Below, in pieces: positions 43,102 through 51,800 of a stretch of DNA of 64,000 nt. The translations under genes and the position numbers were made by a program. Numbering within the stretch: position 1 is the stretch's first letter; the number at the start of each line of letters is the position of its first letter. The notes below the pieces were generated by a model. The model saw only the letters and a list, made by a program, of their open reading frames with translations, was not told the origin of the DNA and made no database searches. This DNA is from Agromyces humatus (GTDB taxonomy: Bacteria > Actinomycetota > Actinomycetes > Actinomycetales > Microbacteriaceae). The stretch is from contig NZ_JAJQPD010000009.1 of assembly GCF_021228295.1 (NCBI RefSeq), positions 1 to 64,000 of the forward strand. Reading direction: 5' to 3'.

Positions 43102-45147
43102 ATGGCGACGTCGAACTCCGCGCTGGCCCGAGCAGCGCCATCCGGGGCTCGCCATCGCGCCGAGCGCGCGCCGCTTCCCGCCCCGGTCGCCGACGAGGCC
43201 GGGGCCCGAGCGCTCGCCGCGCGCATCCTCGACCCGCAGCGCACCCGGCCGCTCGTGGTGCTCTCGTCGGAGTTCGCTGCGGCCGGACATCCGCTCGCCT
43301 TCCCGATCGACGGCGATCAGGTCCTGCACGAAGCCGGCGACGTCGTCGAGGTCGCCCTGTTGCCGACCGGCGACCTGTCACGTGTCGTCGAGTACCTGCT
43401 GCCGCCGCGTGCGCAGGTGTTCGGCGGCGCGGGGCGGTCGTATCCGGTGGGCTTCGGGGTCGATCCCGACTGGCGCACGTCGCCCCTGCGGTTCCCCACG
43501 AGCTCTGCCGAGCGCGCGACCGCCGCGGTCATCGCCGACGCGCTCGGCCACGCGCACGCGGCCGGCCTGTTCGAGCGCGAGTCGTCACGATCGCATCGCG
43601 TCGTCGGCTCGGTCACCGGATTCGCTGCCGGCGACTCCCGTGCCATCGTCGCGCTCGACGGCGGCGGCATGGCGATGGTGTCGGCCGAGCTCACCTATCC
43701 GCCGACGCCGCTCACGTGGGTGCTTGCGCGGGGGCAGCGCCTCACGGCGGCGCTCGACGGCGGCACTCGGCGACTCACGCTCACCGAGCGCACCCCGACG
43801 AACGGCGAGCTCGCTGACGCGTTCGCGCATCTCAGCGTGACGCTCGCGCTCGTCGAGCACGTATCGCCCGGTCGTGCTCGGCTCGCGTTGCATCCGCGTC
43901 GCACGTTCGAGATCGCACGTTCCGATGTCTCGCCGAATCCCCATGACACCCTCGACCTGCTGCTCGCCGAGGGCGAGGTGGTGCGCGTTCGCGTCGTGCA
44001 CCTCGCCGGCGATGGGCTGCACCTGCGACTCAGCGATGTCGATGACGACGAACCGGTCGTGCCGCCGATGCCGCTCGTCGAGGGTGGGCCGGCGTGGCTC
44101 GTCGAAGGGCGCTCACTGCCGGGTCGTCAATCCCTGCGCGTCGAACCGCTCGAAGCCGATCCGCTCGCAGTCGATCCGCTCGCGGCCACCGTGCCCGTCG
44201 CGGCCACCGCGGCCACCGCGGCCACCGCGGCCTCCGCATCGTCGCCGCCGGTGCCACGCCCGATGCCCGGCCCGGGGCTGCACCGCGTGAACGAGGAGCC
44301 GCGATCCGCGACATCCGATGCACCGCCGCAGCCCGCTTCCGCACCCGCACCCGCACCCGCACCCGCACCCGCTCCTGTGCCAACACCGGCATCCGCACGG
44401 CCACCCGCACCCTCACCACCCGGTGCCGCCCACGCCCACACCGTCGCCCTGCATGACACGCAGCTTTCGCTCACGCGGGCGAAGCAGCGCATCGCGGCGC
44501 TCGAGCAGCAGTTGTCCGATGCGGGTGCGACGGACTCCGACATCGCCCAGCTGCGGGAGCAGCTTCGCCTCACGCGGCAGCAACTGCGCGACACGAAGGC
44601 CGATCTCGGTGAAGAGATCGCGCGAAACGCCGCGCTGCGCGAGAGCAAGACCCGCGCGACGACCGCGCTGCGTCAGACCCGCACCCAGCGTCGTCCGACC
44701 GCCATCGCCGAGTCGGGGCGCCCCGCAGACCGTCGCACCGCGTGGCCCGACGACGAGTCGTGGATGCGCCACGAGCTGCTGCTCGCATGGGTCGAACGCA
44801 TCCCGGCCGCCGAGAAGCCGACCCTGCCGATGCCCGCGTTCACGATCGGACCTGAGCTCGCCGCCACGATGCTCACGCTCGAGGCCGGTCAGTTCCGCAA
44901 GGCCGTCAAGGCCGCGGTAGACGTGCTCACCGGTCGCGCCGACCACATGCCGGGACGCGACGCGCACCGCCTGCGCACGTCCGACGCCGGCGGCAGCCCC
45001 TACCGCACCCGCGACGACGGCTCGCATTGCATGCGCGTCGCGATCGAGCAGAACACGCCGGCCGCGCGCCGCCTTCACTACTGGGTGAAGCCGGGCGGCG
45101 GCATCGAACTTGCGCGCGTCGTGACGCACGACGAGATGGCGGCGTAG
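43102..45147 (+). CDS. Unrecognised multidomain protein with two S1-like repeats and a coiled coil
   Basis: 681 aa. Not recognised as a whole. About residues 155-225 and 240-310 each fit an S1/OB-fold pattern (VVGSVTGFAAGDSRAIVALDG; then GEVVRVRVVHLAGDGLHLRLS), suggesting RNA binding; this is inference. An Ala/Pro-rich linker follows (APAPAPAPAPAPVPTPAS, from a GCACCC hexanucleotide run). Next come a coiled coil (LTRAKQRIAALEQQLSDAG onward) and a compact C-terminal domain ending NTPAARRLHYWVKPGGG. Start ATG 43102 has an AAGGA ribosome site eight bases upstream and a TAACGT -10-like box at 43050-43055; ATG 43033 is possible but would precede that box. Confidence 0.7.
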   Translation: MATSNSALARAAPSGARHRAERAPLPAPVADEAGARALAARILDPQRTRPLVVLSSEFAAAGHPLAFPIDGDQVLHEAGDVVEVALLPTGDLSRVVEYLLPPRAQVFGGAGRSYPVGFGVDPDWRTSPLRFPTSSAERATAAVIADALGHAHAAGLFERESSRSHRVVGSVTGFAAGDSRAIVALDGGGMAMVSAELTYPPTPLTWVLARGQRLTAALDGGTRRLTLTERTPTNGELADAFAHLSVTLALVEHVSPGRARLALHPRRTFEIARSDVSPNPHDTLDLLLAEGEVVRVRVVHLAGDGLHLRLSDVDDDEPVVPPMPLVEGGPAWLVEGRSLPGRQSLRVEPLEADPLAVDPLAATVPVAATAATAATAASASSPPVPRPMPGPGLHRVNEEPRSATSDAPPQPASAPAPAPAPAPAPVPTPASARPPAPSPPGAAHAHTVALHDTQLSLTRAKQRIAALEQQLSDAGATDSDIAQLREQLRLTRQQLRDTKADLGEEIARNAALRESKTRATTALRQTRTQRRPTAIAESGRPADRRTAWPDDESWMRHELLLAWVERIPAAEKPTLPMPAFTIGPELAATMLTLEAGQFRKAVKAAVDVLTGRADHMPGRDAHRLRTSDAGGSPYRTRDDGSHCMRVAIEQNTPAARRLHYWVKPGGGIELARVVTHDEMAA

Positions 45148-45261
45148 GCAGGCGCGCCCGGTCGCCACTTCCCCGGCGGCGAGATCAGCAGGCAGATCGA
45201 CTGATCCGCGGTCGCCGGGACGGCACGCCCGCCACGCGTCCGCGCACGCACGCCCGCGCCA

Positions 45262-46698
45262 TCACGCGGCCGGATCCGGTCTTCGTTCGAGCTGGTCTGC
45301 GATCCTGGTCGGTGATTTGGTGGCGTCGCGCCATCCGCCGCCGGGGTCGAGCCATACCGGTGGGCGGATCTGCGGGACCCCGTGCTGCATGCGGATGCCC
45401 CATCCCGACGTCTCGATGGTGCGGTGGTGGAACCAGCAGACGAGTACTCCGTTGTCGGGATGCGTCGGCCCACCGTCGATGTCGGGGATGACGTGGTGGA
45501 TCTCGCACCATGATGCGGGTACGGAGCAGCCGGGGATGAGGCATCCGCCATCGCGGACCGTGATCGCGCGTCGTTGCTGCGGGGTGAAGCAGCGCTCTGG
45601 CGAGCCGAGCTCGATGATGCGACCGCGATCGTCGAACCCGACGCGCTGCGTGCCGCCGGTGCACATCAGTTGACGCACGGCCCGCAGCGAGATCGGGGTC
45701 TCGACACCGTCGGCGTGGCCGGCGCCGCGACCGGCGGCGAGGTCGGATGCGCGCACGCTCACGAGCACCGTGGGCGGGGCACCGCCGAGGCTCGGATGCG
45801 CACCCGACCGGGCTGCGGTCTCGATGATCGCGGCGAGCACGTCGTGGCGTTGCTGGTCGGTGGTGCGTTGCTCACCGGAGACGTCGAAGTGCGCGGCCTC
45901 TTCGTCGGTGACGAAGCCGGTGCTCGATCTCGGTGAGAGGTGCGCGTCGAACAGCCGGGTGAGCCCGGCCGCGACCTCGGGCATCAGGTCGCCGCGGATC
46001 GGGATGAGCCCGTCGCGGGCACGCCCGAGGCGCACCCCGCGTCGCAGCATGGCGTGATCGTCGTCGGGTTCGGGGCCGTCTTGGTCGAGGAACGCGGCCC
46101 ATGCCTGCGCCTGCACCCGCAGTTCGTCGGCGGCGCGCCGAACCCTGCCGCCGCTCCCGTCGCCGACGCCGCTCCCGTCGTCGCCGCCGCCGGTGCCGGT
46201 TGCCGCGGCCACGAGTTCGCGCTCTGCCGCAGCGAACGTGACCGGGTCGGCGATGCGCCGGGGCCGATCGAGTTCGCGGACGATCGTGGTCGCGGCGTCG
46301 GCTCCGAGTACCCCGTCGGCGAGCGCGGTGGCGACACCCGGGAACTCTGCTTCGAGCGGCTCGCCCGTCAATCCGACGCGGCCGCGCGTCGCCGCCCCCA
46401 ACGTGATGCGCCGCCGCGCCTCAGCACCCGACACCTGGGTCACCCGCTCGATGAGTTCTGACACCGATCGGCAGCCGCGCCGCGCCGACAGTCGCTCGCC
46501 GCCCAGCTCGACCCTGGATCGCTCGGCGACCTCGCCGGCACACGCCGCCCGATGCGCGTCGATGACGCGCCCGACCGCCTCGATCGACGCCGTCGCCGCG
46601 AGCAACTCGTCGTCGGACCACCGTGCCGGGTCGTCGAACCGCAGCCCGTCGAGGAGCGACGAGCGAACCTGCTCGAGAGCTTGGGCGACTGCGGTCAT
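45262..46698 (-). CDS. DUF222 / HNH endonuclease-domain protein
   Basis: 478 aa. An N-terminal DUF222 (13E12-type) region covers residues 1-330. A C-terminal HNH motif has two zinc cysteines: CLIPGCSVPASWCEIHHVIP, then DNGVLVCWFHHRTI. This family is present in many copies in Actinobacteria and may be a mobile or selfish nuclease; biological role unknown. The start is ATG 46698, preceded by GGAG and a CAGAAT hexamer six bases away. A Gly/Asp-rich insert (TGTGGGDDGSGVGDGSGG) lies mid-protein. Confidence 0.88.
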   Translation of the reverse strand: MTAVAQALEQVRSSLLDGLRFDDPARWSDDELLAATASIEAVGRVIDAHRAACAGEVAERSRVELGGERLSARRGCRSVSELIERVTQVSGAEARRRITLGAATRGRVGLTGEPLEAEFPGVATALADGVLGADAATTIVRELDRPRRIADPVTFAAAERELVAAATGTGGGDDGSGVGDGSGGRVRRAADELRVQAQAWAAFLDQDGPEPDDDHAMLRRGVRLGRARDGLIPIRGDLMPEVAAGLTRLFDAHLSPRSSTGFVTDEEAAHFDVSGEQRTTDQQRHDVLAAIIETAARSGAHPSLGGAPPTVLVSVRASDLAAGRGAGHADGVETPISLRAVRQLMCTGGTQRVGFDDRGRIIELGSPERCFTPQQRRAITVRDGGCLIPGCSVPASWCEIHHVIPDIDGGPTHPDNGVLVCWFHHRTIETSGWGIRMQHGVPQIRPPVWLDPGGGWRDATKSPTRIADQLERRPDPAA

Positions 46699-46868
46699 GG
46701 CTCCATTCTGCCGCGACCCACCGACATTCAATCCAACCGGAAACCGCAGATCAGCCTGTGAATAACTCCACCAAGAACACGCCTGTCGAGGACAAGTGGA
46801 GCACGGATGGGGCGCCCGCCACCGTTGAGGACAAGTCGGCGCGGATACTCACTCCCAGCGCACCCAGC
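46699..46868. other. Intergenic, repeats before the DUF222/HNH gene
   Basis: 170 bases. Contains a DnaA-box-like TTATTCACA (minus strand, 46757-46765) and an imperfect direct repeat with GAGGACAAGT at 46784-46799 and 46823-46839. No gene seen. It probably holds the minus-strand promoter of the HNH gene. Confidence 0.4.
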
Positions 46869-49800
46869 TCAACCGCGCCGCAACCGCACCGTCACCAGCT
46901 GGAACGGCCGCACCTCGAACACCCACGACCGGTCGCCCTCGGGCACGAGCACCACGCGCGACTCCCCGCGCGACTCCTCGAACGACCGCTCGAGCAGGTC
47001 GGTCTCTTCAGCCACCGCGTCGAACGACGCCGAGAGGCGCACTCGCGAACGCCCGCCGATCGCCTCGTACAGTCGCACGACGACATCGCCCGACCGGTCC
47101 TCGGCCAGCTTCACGCATTCGACGACAGCGCCGTCGACCCGCACGAGCGGCTCGATCATGTCGACTGCGGCGTCAGGCACCGATCGGAGCGGCAGGTTGA
47201 GCCGATACCCCTCCTCGACCGCCTCGGGGATGCCCGCGCCGGGCGCGATCGACACACGCATGCGGTGCTCGCCCTGGTCGCTCGCAGGGTCGGGGAACAG
47301 CGGGGCCCGCAGCAGCGAGAGTCGCACGGTCGTGACGGTCGCCCCGCGTTCGCCGATCGAGCGCCGCACGTCGTGTCCGTAGGTCGAGTCGTTCGCGACG
47401 GCGACGCCGAAGCCCGGCTCGCCCACGTGCACCCATCGGTGCGCGACCGTCTCGAAGCGGGCGGCGTCCCACGACGTGTTCACGTGCGTCGGGCGGCGGA
47501 CATGGCCGAACTGGATCTCGGACGCCGCCGACTCCGCGTGCACGTCGAGCGGGAATGCGAGCTTCAGCAGCTTCTGCCGCTCACGCCAGTCGATGTCGAA
47601 GTCGACCTCGAGCGCTCGCGCCCCGGCCGCGAGCGACACGGTCTCGACCAGGCTCGACGCGCCGAAACGCCGCACGATGCGCACGCTCGCGGTCGCGGCA
47701 TCCGACTGCACGATCTCGACCGTCTCGGCGGCGCGCAGTTCCTCGACATTGCGCACATAGTGCGCGTCGATATCCCAGGCATCCCACTGGGTGGGGGTGT
47801 CGCGGAACAACTGCAGCAGCTTGGCCGGATGTCCCGTGGGCACGGATTCCCGTCGGCTCGCGAGGTCGCGCAGCGAGACGAGCAGGCCGTCGGCGTCGAG
47901 CGTCGCCTCGAGGTGGGCGTTGGCGAGGGTGATGCGGGTCGTCTTTCCCTCGCCGGTCGAGTACGCGCGCAGCGCCATGTCGAGATCTTCGTCGCCGCTC
48001 GCGTGGTGTCGGTACGCTCCTTCGTCGCTGCTCGACCGACGAGCGCCACCGAGCGGCGCAACCCCGTCGACCTCGAACGGCCCGGCGTTCAACCGAATCG
48101 TGCGAGTACCCGACCCGGCGAGCGCGCGCGCCGACCGATCGATGATCGCCGTCAGCGCGGACGCGACCTCGTCGTACCGGCGTTCGGCCTCGCGATGCAC
48201 CCAGGCGATCGACGAGCCGGGCAGGATGTCGTGGAACTGGTTCAGCAGCACCGTGTGCCACGCCGACTCGAGCTCGTCGTAGGGGTACGGCGCGACCCCG
48301 CGCACCGCGGCCGTCGCCGCCCACAGCTCAGCCTCGCGCAGCAGGTGCTCGCTGCGACGGTTGCCGCGCTTCGTGCGCGCCTGCGACGTGTAGGTGCCGC
48401 GGTGGAACTCGAGGTACAGCTCTCCGGCCCACACGGGCGGCGACGGGTACTCGGCCTCGGCGGCCTCGAAGAACTCGCGCGGCGAAGACATCCGCACGCG
48501 CGGTGAGCCCTCGAAGTCGGCGGTGCGCTCGGCGGCGGCGATCATCTCGCGGGTCGGCCCTCCGCCCCCGTCGCCCCAGCCGAACGGCACGAGCGAGGTG
48601 TTCGCTGCGCCCTTCTCGGCGTACTGGCGCTCGGCGCGGGCGAGCTCGGCGCCCGACAGTTCGGCGTTGTAGGTGTCGACCGGCGGAAAGTGGGTGAACA
48701 CCTCGGTGCCGTCGATGCCCTGCCACCGGAACGTGTGGTGGGGCATCACGTTCGTCTCGTTCCACGAGATCTTCTGCGTGAGGAACCAGCGCGACCCCGC
48801 CGCCCGCACGATCTGCGGCAGCGCCGCCGAGTACCCGAACGAGTCGGGCAGCCACACCTCGAGGGGCTCGATGCCGAACTCCTCGATGAAGAACTTCTTT
48901 CCCGCGATGAACTGCCGTGCCAGGGCCTCACCGCCGGGCATGTTCGTGTCGCTCTCGACCCACATTCCCCCGGTGGGCACGAACGACCCCTCGTGCACGC
49001 GCCGCCGGACGCGTTCGAAGAGCTCGGGATAGTCGCGCTTCAGCCAGGCGTACTGCTGAGCGGATGACGCGGCGAAGACGAATCCCGGATGCGCGTCGAT
49101 CAGCGCATCGACGTTCGAGAACGTGCGTGCGACCTTGCGCACCGTCTCACGCACCGGCCAGAGCCAGGCGCTGTCGATGTGGGCGTGCCCCACGGCGTGG
49201 ATGCGATGCGAACTCGCCCAGGCCGGCGCGGCGAGCGCAGGCGCCAGCACCTCACGGCCGTGCGCTGCGGTGCCGGCGACGTCATCGGGGTCGACCACGT
49301 CGACGCAGTGTTCGAGGGCGCGCAGGATGTCGGCCCGACGCGGCAGCGACTTGGGCAGCTGGGCGTACAGGCCGCGGAGCGTCCACACGTCTTGCAGCAG
49401 CTCCCAGACCGTGACATCGAGCAGGGCGATGTCGACGCCGCGCAGCACGTAGGCGGGATCGCTGCCGGCGCTCTCCCATTCGCCGAGCGCCGTCGGGGCG
49501 AACGACCACTGCCCCGCGACATCCGGATTCGACGCGCCCTCGAGGTAGAGCTGGAACGCGCCGCTCGCGGGCACCGGCACCGCGCGGTTGCGGGGCTCGA
49601 CCGCCTTGATGACGATGCCCTCGGTCGACCAGGCGAGCGCCTCGGCCTGGAACCCGGGCTGGGCGGCGGTGAAGCCGAGGTCGACGACGAGTTCGGGGCG
49701 CACGCCGTCGATGTCGGCCCAACCGTTCGGTACGTCGCCCGACACCCGGAACCAGGTCGTGCCCCACGGCCGCCCCCACGCCGTGCCCGGCGCGATGGGC

Positions 49801-49961
49801 GCGAACGACGCGGCGGCGGCTTCGGCGAACGGAACCGGCTCACCGGGCACCTCCCAGAATTCGACGCTCGCCGGCACGCGCTCACGGTGGACCGCCGGCG
49901 TGAGCCGTTCGGCGACGAAGCGCGCGATGCGCTTCTCGACGAGCGCGTGGTCGTCATGCAT
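46869..49961 (-). CDS. GH38 alpha-mannosidase
   Basis: 1030 aa from ATG 49961 (a GTG at 49973, directly after the permease stop, would add four residues). GH38 layout: N-terminal beta domain, catalytic domain with metal-binding GHAHIDSAWLWP and nucleophile Asp338 in MWVESDTNMPGGE, then beta-sandwich domains. There is no signal peptide, so it hydrolyses alpha-mannosides in the cytoplasm after import by the ABC transporter encoded immediately upstream. Residues ~642-650 (SSSDEGAYR) come from a REP-like insert at 48012-48037. Good family match over the full length. Confidence 0.92.
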   Translation of the reverse strand: MHDDHALVEKRIARFVAERLTPAVHRERVPASVEFWEVPGEPVPFAEAAAASFAPIAPGTAWGRPWGTTWFRVSGDVPNGWADIDGVRPELVVDLGFTAAQPGFQAEALAWSTEGIVIKAVEPRNRAVPVPASGAFQLYLEGASNPDVAGQWSFAPTALGEWESAGSDPAYVLRGVDIALLDVTVWELLQDVWTLRGLYAQLPKSLPRRADILRALEHCVDVVDPDDVAGTAAHGREVLAPALAAPAWASSHRIHAVGHAHIDSAWLWPVRETVRKVARTFSNVDALIDAHPGFVFAASSAQQYAWLKRDYPELFERVRRRVHEGSFVPTGGMWVESDTNMPGGEALARQFIAGKKFFIEEFGIEPLEVWLPDSFGYSAALPQIVRAAGSRWFLTQKISWNETNVMPHHTFRWQGIDGTEVFTHFPPVDTYNAELSGAELARAERQYAEKGAANTSLVPFGWGDGGGGPTREMIAAAERTADFEGSPRVRMSSPREFFEAAEAEYPSPPVWAGELYLEFHRGTYTSQARTKRGNRRSEHLLREAELWAATAAVRGVAPYPYDELESAWHTVLLNQFHDILPGSSIAWVHREAERRYDEVASALTAIIDRSARALAGSGTRTIRLNAGPFEVDGVAPLGGARRSSSDEGAYRHHASGDEDLDMALRAYSTGEGKTTRITLANAHLEATLDADGLLVSLRDLASRRESVPTGHPAKLLQLFRDTPTQWDAWDIDAHYVRNVEELRAAETVEIVQSDAATASVRIVRRFGASSLVETVSLAAGARALEVDFDIDWRERQKLLKLAFPLDVHAESAASEIQFGHVRRPTHVNTSWDAARFETVAHRWVHVGEPGFGVAVANDSTYGHDVRRSIGERGATVTTVRLSLLRAPLFPDPASDQGEHRMRVSIAPGAGIPEAVEEGYRLNLPLRSVPDAAVDMIEPLVRVDGAVVECVKLAEDRSGDVVVRLYEAIGGRSRVRLSASFDAVAEETDLLERSFEESRGESRVVLVPEGDRSWVFEVRPFQLVTVRLRRG
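48012..48037. repeat. REP-like element inside mannosidase gene
   Basis: On the minus strand GGTCGAGCAGCGACGAAGG then AGCGTACC; it shares GCGACGAAGGAGCGT with the nagZ insert at 4752-4787. Translated in frame as SDEGA, the same peptide as in nagZ. Confidence 0.7.
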
Positions 49962-49973
49962 GGCGGTGATCAC

Positions 49974-50849
49974 CTATCCCTTGACGGCACCCTGCAGGGC
50001 GAACGAGCCACCGATGCCGCGCGACACGATGACGTAGAGCACGATCACGGGCAGCGAGTACAGCAACGAGTATGCGGCGAGTTCACCGTACGCCACCGTG
50101 CCGTACTGCCCGAAGAAGCTGTAGATGCTGACCGCGGCCGGTTGCTTCGCCGGACTCAGCAGCAGGATGAAGGGCACGAAGAAGTTCCCCCAGGCCTGGA
50201 TGAACACGAAGATGAAGACCACCGCGATTCCGGGTCGCATGAGCGGCACGACGATGCGGCGCAGCGTGCCCATGGCGGATGCCCCGTCGACCCAGGCGGC
50301 CTCCTCGAGGCTCACGGGCACCGAGTCCATGAAGTTCTTCATCATCCAGATCGCCATCGGCAGGCTGGTCGCGGCGAGGAACGCGGTGACCGCGAACAGG
50401 TTGTCGAGGTAGCCGAGCCGCACGAACAGGCTGTAGACGGGCACCATGATCGCCGTGATCGGCAGGCAGGTTCCGAAGAGGATCGCGTACATGTACGGAC
50501 GGTTGAACCGCGATTGGTAGCGCGACAGCGGGTATGCCGCGAGCACTGCCACGACGACCGTGATCGCTGCCGATCCGGTCGACAGCAGCAGGCTGTTCCA
50601 GAGCGGCAGCAGGGTGCCCTCGACCGTCAGCACCGCGGCGTAGTGGTCGAACGTGAACCCCTCGGGAAGGCGCGCCTGCTGGCTCGGCCGGGTGTCGATC
50701 GACGCGAGCACGAGCCACGCGAGCGGCAGCAGGAAGCTGAGCCCGATGATCCAGAGCACGAGATTGCGGGCGGCCGACGCCACCGCCTTGCGTGGCGAGG
50801 CGAGGTCGCGTCGGGTCGCGGCGGTGCGCACCGTCTCGGCCGCGGTCAT
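49974..50849 (-). CDS. ABC sugar-importer permease, MalG type (mannoside operon)
   Basis: 291 aa. CUT1 permease with about six helices and EAA loop SLEEAAWVDGASAMGTLRRI. ATG at 50849 overlaps the MalF-type stop (ATGA). The stop TAG directly abuts the mannosidase gene. It forms the membrane channel with the gene at 50846. Alpha-mannoside import is inferred from the mannosidase. No ATPase gene is nearby. Confidence 0.92.
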   Translation of the reverse strand: MTAAETVRTAATRRDLASPRKAVASAARNLVLWIIGLSFLLPLAWLVLASIDTRPSQQARLPEGFTFDHYAAVLTVEGTLLPLWNSLLLSTGSAAITVVVAVLAAYPLSRYQSRFNRPYMYAILFGTCLPITAIMVPVYSLFVRLGYLDNLFAVTAFLAATSLPMAIWMMKNFMDSVPVSLEEAAWVDGASAMGTLRRIVVPLMRPGIAVVFIFVFIQAWGNFFVPFILLLSPAKQPAAVSIYSFFGQYGTVAYGELAAYSLLYSLPVIVLYVIVSRGIGGSFALQGAVKG

Positions 50850-51796
50850 CGCTGCGCCTCCGGTCGAAGCGCACGGATGTACGCGATGGAGAACGCCGCG
50901 CCGATGACGATCATCACGACGGCGATCGCCGAGCCGTAGCCGATCGCCTGGAACTTGAACGCCTCTTGGTAGGCGAAGATCGGCAGCGTGGTGCTCGCGA
51001 CGCCCGGCCCGCCCTTCGTCATGACCCAGATCAGCGTGAACACCGCGAGGGTCTGCAGGGTGATGAGCATGAGGTTCGTCGCGATCGCGCCGCGGATCAT
51101 CGGCAGCGTCACCCACACGAGTCGCTGCATCCCGCTCGCGCCGTCGACCGTCGCCGCCTCGGAGATCTCGGGCGGCACGTCGCCGAGAGCCGCCTCGTAG
51201 ACGAGCATCGAGAATGCGGTGCCGCGCCAGACGTTCGCGAGCACCACCGCGAGCATCGGGTACTCGAACAGCCAGTTCGGCCCGTCGATGCCCAGGCCGG
51301 CGAGCAGCTGGTTGAGCGTGCCGTCGTCGGCGAAGTATGCGTAGGCCGCGAAGGCGGCGACGATCTCGGGGAGCACCCACGCAGCCACGACCGCGGTCGA
51401 GACGAGCGCGCGCGTCGTGCGATTCACGCGGCCGAACAGCAACGCGAGGCCGAGGCCGAGCAGGTTCTGCCCGATGATCGCCGAGCCGATCACGAACGCG
51501 ATCGTGAGCAGCAGCGACAGTGGGAAGGCCGGGTCGGCCAGCAGCCTCGTGTAGTTGTCGAGGCCCACCCACTCGGGGTCCTTCGCGAACCGCCCGGTGA
51601 GTGCCGAGTTCGAGAACGAGATGACGATCGCCCAGACCACCGGACCGGCCATGAAGAGCAGCAGGAGCAACACCGAGGGGACGACGGGCAACAACCGCAC
51701 TATCCCTCGTGACCGGCGGCGGCCGACACGCGCGCCGGAGTCGTCGCGTGTCGGCCGGTCACCGCCTCGCACCGCAGGTGCGTGGGCCGTGACCAT
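50846..51796 (-). CDS. ABC sugar-importer permease, MalF type (mannoside operon)
   Basis: 316 aa. A basic N-terminus (~30 residues) precedes LLPVVPSVLLLLLFMAGPVV and further helices. EAA motif EISEAATVDGASGMQRLVWV. The gene starts four bases after the binding-protein stop and overlaps its partner permease. Confidence 0.92.
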   Translation of the reverse strand: MVTAHAPAVRGGDRPTRDDSGARVGRRRSRGIVRLLPVVPSVLLLLLFMAGPVVWAIVISFSNSALTGRFAKDPEWVGLDNYTRLLADPAFPLSLLLTIAFVIGSAIIGQNLLGLGLALLFGRVNRTTRALVSTAVVAAWVLPEIVAAFAAYAYFADDGTLNQLLAGLGIDGPNWLFEYPMLAVVLANVWRGTAFSMLVYEAALGDVPPEISEAATVDGASGMQRLVWVTLPMIRGAIATNLMLITLQTLAVFTLIWVMTKGGPGVASTTLPIFAYQEAFKFQAIGYGSAIAVVMIVIGAAFSIAYIRALRPEAQR

Positions 51797-51800
51797 CCCC

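Noticed and set aside
45262..46698. HNH protein as a homing endonuclease or part of a defence island
   Set aside because: DUF222/HNH proteins are common multi-copy genes in Actinobacteria; no defence genes adjoin it.
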